From NCBI GenBank assembly GCA_945885485.1, contig CAMCYT010000007.1:1-25053 (forward strand): DNA of 25,053 nucleotides, read 5' to 3'. A model generated the notes under the pieces. The model saw only the letters and a list, made by a program, of their open reading frames with translations, had not been told where the DNA came from and made no database searches. This document shows, piece by piece, positions 22,951 to 25,053 of the stretch (position 1 is its first letter; each line of letters opens with the position of its first letter). Source of the DNA: Prosthecobacter debontii (GTDB lineage Bacteria > Verrucomicrobiota > Verrucomicrobiia > Verrucomicrobiales > Akkermansiaceae). Made by a program: the position numbers and the translations under genes.

Positions 22951-23904
22951 ATGTCGTTATCGAAATCCATCACGCTAAGTCACCCATCTGGAATTACCGC
23001 CATTGTCCACCCCCTAGGCGCCACCTTGAGAAGCCTTTGGGTGCCGGATCGTGAGGGTCGGATGGAAAAAATCCTCGTCGGTTTCGATAGCGAAGAGGCT
23101 TGGTTAAAAAACGATCCGCATTTCGGCTGCACGATAGGACGCTACGCAAATCGCATTGCAAACGGACAATTCACCCTCGACGGCACGGTTCACCAAGTCT
23201 CCCAAAATCAAGGCAATCATCACTTGCACGGAGGCTTCAACAGTTTCAGCAAAGTCATTTGGGAAACGGAAATCCTGTCAGATCACGCGGTGCGATTTTC
23301 CTACCATTCTCCTGATGACGAAGAAGGTTTCCCCGGCAATCTCGATATCACGGTTGATTACATCCTTGGGAAAAATTTCCTCACATGGAAAGCAACCGCC
23401 ACCACCGATCGAGCAACTCCTATCAATCTCACCTGCCATCCCTATTTCAACCTCACTGGAAATCCCCAACAATCCATCCTCCAGCACGAGCTACAAATCG
23501 ATGCGGAAAAATACCTTCCAGTCGATCCCACATTGATCCCAACCGGCGAGCTCCGCTCTGTCCAAGAAACCGGCTTTGATTTCCGCAGCCCGACACCCAT
23601 AGGAAAAAACCTCGAAACCGCTACCACTAGCTTCGATCACACTTTTGTTATCCATTCGCTGCCCGGCCGACCCAGCGCCCGTTGCTTCGATCCTGCGTCG
23701 GGTCGCATCATGGAACTCACCACCAACCAACCCGGCCTCCAGCTTTATCTCGCCTCGCCCTTTGGCTACGAGAACTCCGCCTTCTGCTTGGAACCCCAAA
23801 AATTTCCCAATTCTCACAACAAGCCCAACTTCCCTAACAGCATCCTTTTACCAGGAGAGCGTTACGAAAATTTTATGACTCTTCGTTTTCCTGATGCCAT
23901 CTGA
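22951..23904 (+). CDS. galM: Aldose 1-epimerase (mutarotase)
   Basis: This enzyme interconverts alpha and beta anomers of galactose, glucose and related sugars in the cytosol. The 317-residue protein has the complete active site: GRYANRIA (Arg64, Arg68), LHGG (His93, catalytic acid), TCHPYFNLTG (His163), SFDH (Asp229) and the catalytic base Glu281 in CLEPQKFPN. The ATG at 22951 (MSLSKSITLSHPSG) was chosen because the conserved fold begins there. The frame stays open upstream to 22834, but that part runs through simple-repeat DNA. An ATG at 22927 is also possible. The stop lies one base from the convergent antitoxin stop. No galactose operon genes are nearby, so the biological sugar is not defined. 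Confidence 0.93.
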   Translation: MSLSKSITLSHPSGITAIVHPLGATLRSLWVPDREGRMEKILVGFDSEEAWLKNDPHFGCTIGRYANRIANGQFTLDGTVHQVSQNQGNHHLHGGFNSFSKVIWETEILSDHAVRFSYHSPDDEEGFPGNLDITVDYILGKNFLTWKATATTDRATPINLTCHPYFNLTGNPQQSILQHELQIDAEKYLPVDPTLIPTGELRSVQETGFDFRSPTPIGKNLETATTSFDHTFVIHSLPGRPSARCFDPASGRIMELTTNQPGLQLYLASPFGYENSAFCLEPQKFPNSHNKPNFPNSILLPGERYENFMTLRFPDAI

Positions 23905-23905
23905 A

Positions 23906-24130
23906 TTATTTTCTAACACGCTTCATAAACTCCTCATGGGACAGTGCCGTTACTTCACAAGACTCTATCTCTCGATCTCTCAAAACGGCCAATGATACAG
24001 CCTCATCATCTTCCAAGTCCACAGCAAGCTGATATGGATCTTGAATACTTTCCCAAAGCGTAGCGGCAAGCAAAGCGCGCTCTTTAGTTGGTAACCGAAG
24101 CGCTTCGGGGGCGATTTGATTGATGCTCAT
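23906..24130 (-). CDS. Addiction module antitoxin-like protein, orphan
   Basis: This 74-residue acidic protein matches the putative addiction module component family (PF09720/TIGR02574 as I recall it). The sequence begins MSINQIAPEALRLPTKERALLAATLWES, the typical helical start. Such proteins normally precede a RelE/ParE toxin on the same strand. Here the next position downstream is the convergent galM gene, so no toxin follows. The RelE-like protein at 11075-11437 is 12 kb away and unlikely to be its partner. It lies 47 bp after the NUDIX gene on the same strand and could share its transcript. It may be a remnant or may neutralise a toxin elsewhere. Confidence 0.8.
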   Translation of the reverse strand: MSINQIAPEALRLPTKERALLAATLWESIQDPYQLAVDLEDDEAVSLAVLRDREIESCEVTALSHEEFMKRVRK

Positions 24131-24177
24131 GCTATAACACTATGCCTGAAATCAAACTAAGGAAAGTCCAAATTCCT

Positions 24178-24702
24178 CTAAAACCCCAACCCCGCTGCTG
24201 CGAGCGCCGCATGGATTTTAAAATCCACCAACAATCCTTCGGATTGTTTCTTAGAGAGAAAATCGCGGAGCTCTGTTAGAGGCATTTTATAAACGGCAAT
24301 ATCTTCACTTGCGGTTCCACCTCCTTCGTTTTCCTGAACCAATTGGGTTGCGTAAAATAAATGAGTGATTTCTGGAGTCATACCCGCAGAAGTAGGCGAT
24401 GAAATAAGGAACTCAATGCGCCCCGCCCGATACCCCGTCTCCTCCATCAACTCCCGACCCGCCGTCGCAGCTAAACTCTCACCACGAAATTCCGGCTCAT
24501 CACCCACCAAACCCGCAGGAATCTCGATGACTTTTTTCCCCAACGGGATACGGAATTGCTCGACTAATAAAATCTCATTCTTGTCGGTTATCGCAAGGAT
24601 TCCAACACAAGCATCGGAGTTCGGACGGCGCACATAGTCCCAATGTCCCTTGCGATAGAGACCGAGCCATTGGCTTTCAAAGAGAGTGATTTCATCGGAC
24701 AT
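24178..24702 (-). CDS. NUDIX hydrolase, ADP-ribose pyrophosphatase-like
   Basis: This 174-residue cytosolic pyrophosphohydrolase has the Nudix core GESLAATAGRELMEETGY, with RE at 83-84 and the metal-binding Glu87/Glu88. The preceding EIPAGLVGD (60-68) is typical of the ADP-ribose pyrophosphatase group (GDP-mannose or ADP-ribose). Between the PAG glycine and the Nudix Glu75 there are eleven residues rather than the canonical five, an insertion (DEPEFR) just before the box. A SPTSAGMTPE motif after the box supports the ADP-sugar group. The likely role is clearance of ADP-ribose or similar nucleotides; the substrate is not fixed by the sequence. The gene diverges from the dehydroquinate-synthase-like gene across 123 bp. 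Confidence 0.88.
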   Translation of the reverse strand: MSDEITLFESQWLGLYRKGHWDYVRRPNSDACVGILAITDKNEILLVEQFRIPLGKKVIEIPAGLVGDEPEFRGESLAATAGRELMEETGYRAGRIEFLISSPTSAGMTPEITHLFYATQLVQENEGGGTASEDIAVYKMPLTELRDFLSKKQSEGLLVDFKIHAALAAAGLGF

Positions 24703-24782
24703 GAATCAAACATCCGCCAAAACCCGACCACGCAAAGCCTAAAATCGACAGAAACACTTTCGGGAAAGAAAGGTTGGCTAGA

Positions 24783-24808
24783 AGCGGTAAATGGGATTAC
24801 TTACCGCT
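24783..24808. promoter_or_regulatory. 8-bp inverted repeat upstream of the dehydroquinate-synthase-like gene
   Basis: AGCGGTAA (24783-24790) is a perfect inverted repeat of TTACCGCT (24801-24808), with a 10-nt spacer. It ends 17 bp before the ATG, in the divergent spacer with the NUDIX gene. It could be a repressor operator or a leader hairpin. The function is inference. Confidence 0.4.
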
Positions 24809-24825
24809 CCCCTAGATAGGACTTT

Positions 24826-25053
24826 ATGGATCGCCACGACTTCAATATCCCCGTAACCTTCAAACACCGCGTGATTTTCACACGGGACGCTTTTGCTGTG
24901 GCCAATGCCGCTCTGGCTGAAGCGCTAGCAGAAGGCGGAGGTCGCCGGGTTCTCGTTTTCCTCGAAGACTCTGTCGCCACTTCATGGAAAGGCCTGCCCG
25001 ATCAGATCCACGGTTACTTTGAAAAAACCGATCTCGATTTCCGCGGCGTCAAA
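24826..25053 (+). CDS. Dehydroquinate synthase-like protein, probably EboD type (partial)
   Basis: The first 76 residues of a gene cut by the window edge. The N-terminus FNIPVTFKHRVIFTRDAF (6-23), then ANAALAEAL and RRVLVFLEDSV (40-50), fits the sugar phosphate cyclase/dehydroquinate synthase superfamily. The FT-containing start differs from housekeeping AroB and resembles EboD, the dehydroquinate-synthase-like member of the ebo cluster (with a TatD-like EboB, a UbiA-like EboC and others). That cluster helps export or modify envelope-associated metabolites in cyanobacteria and other bacteria. The ATG at 24826 has AGGA five bases upstream, one of the few plausible ribosome sites here. The catalytic half is missing, so the call rests on N-terminal resemblance only. 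Confidence 0.55.
   Translation, partial: MDRHDFNIPVTFKHRVIFTRDAFAVANAALAEALAEGGGRRVLVFLEDSVATSWKGLPDQIHGYFEKTDLDFRGVK

Overview
This window looks like ordinary chromosome from a Verrucomicrobiota bacterium (PVC group), probably class Verrucomicrobiae. The lineage call is an inference. It rests on the large exported protein ending in a Pirellula/Verrucomicrobium-type heme domain, a solitary RelE-like protein of a kind I associate with this group, multi-copy hairpin repeats between genes, and an almost complete lack of Shine-Dalgarno sequences. No phage, transposase, CRISPR array, rRNA or tRNA was found.

Layout. 1-5.9 kb: gnd (6-phosphogluconate dehydrogenase) diverges from pgsA (phosphatidylglycerophosphate synthase) across a spacer with a perfect 14-bp palindrome. 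pgsA then meets a secreted beta-propeller/cytochrome c protein tail to tail. That protein diverges from a stand-alone GGQ release-factor-like protein, which in turn abuts a Tat-exported intradiol dioxygenase. 5.9-6.4 kb is a gene-poor stretch with an unexplained plus-strand terminator (possible small RNA), a purine/pyrimidine inverted repeat and the rpsA terminator. 6.4-10.2 kb: rpsA (six S1 domains, structured leader without Shine-Dalgarno) and a Uup-type ABC-F ATPase. 10.4-12.5 kb: tsaB, a convergent RelE-like gene, a heptanucleotide repeat array and an HDAC11-like deacylase. 12.6-16.2 kb: an AT-richer pair for surface polysaccharide, a polyprenyl glycosylphosphotransferase and an O-antigen ligase/polymerase with a C-terminal repeat region. 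16.3-20.0 kb: prs and ppc, probably co-transcribed. 20.0-20.5 kb: three copies of a hairpin repeat. 20.5-22.7 kb: lepA and a KhpA-like KH protein. 22.9-24.7 kb: galM, an orphan addiction-module antitoxin and a NUDIX hydrolase. The right edge cuts a dehydroquinate-synthase-like gene whose N-terminus resembles EboD of the ebo cluster.

How the genes relate. Many genes serve translation or its quality control: S1, an ABC-F factor, EF4/LepA, a KH RNA-binding protein, TsaB for tRNA t6A and a GGQ rescue-type factor. They are on different transcripts and may be together only by chance. The metabolic genes (gnd, prs, ppc, galM, pgsA) are housekeeping. The accessory part is the polysaccharide pair, the exported cytochrome and dioxygenase, the toxin/antitoxin-like singletons and the repeats.

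Limits. All calls come from reading the sequence and the translations; no database search was run. I found no clearly new multi-gene system. The strongest leads are the hairpin repeat family with a compensatory base change, the possible small RNA upstream of the dioxygenase, the probable ebo-type gene at the right edge, and the rpsA leader.
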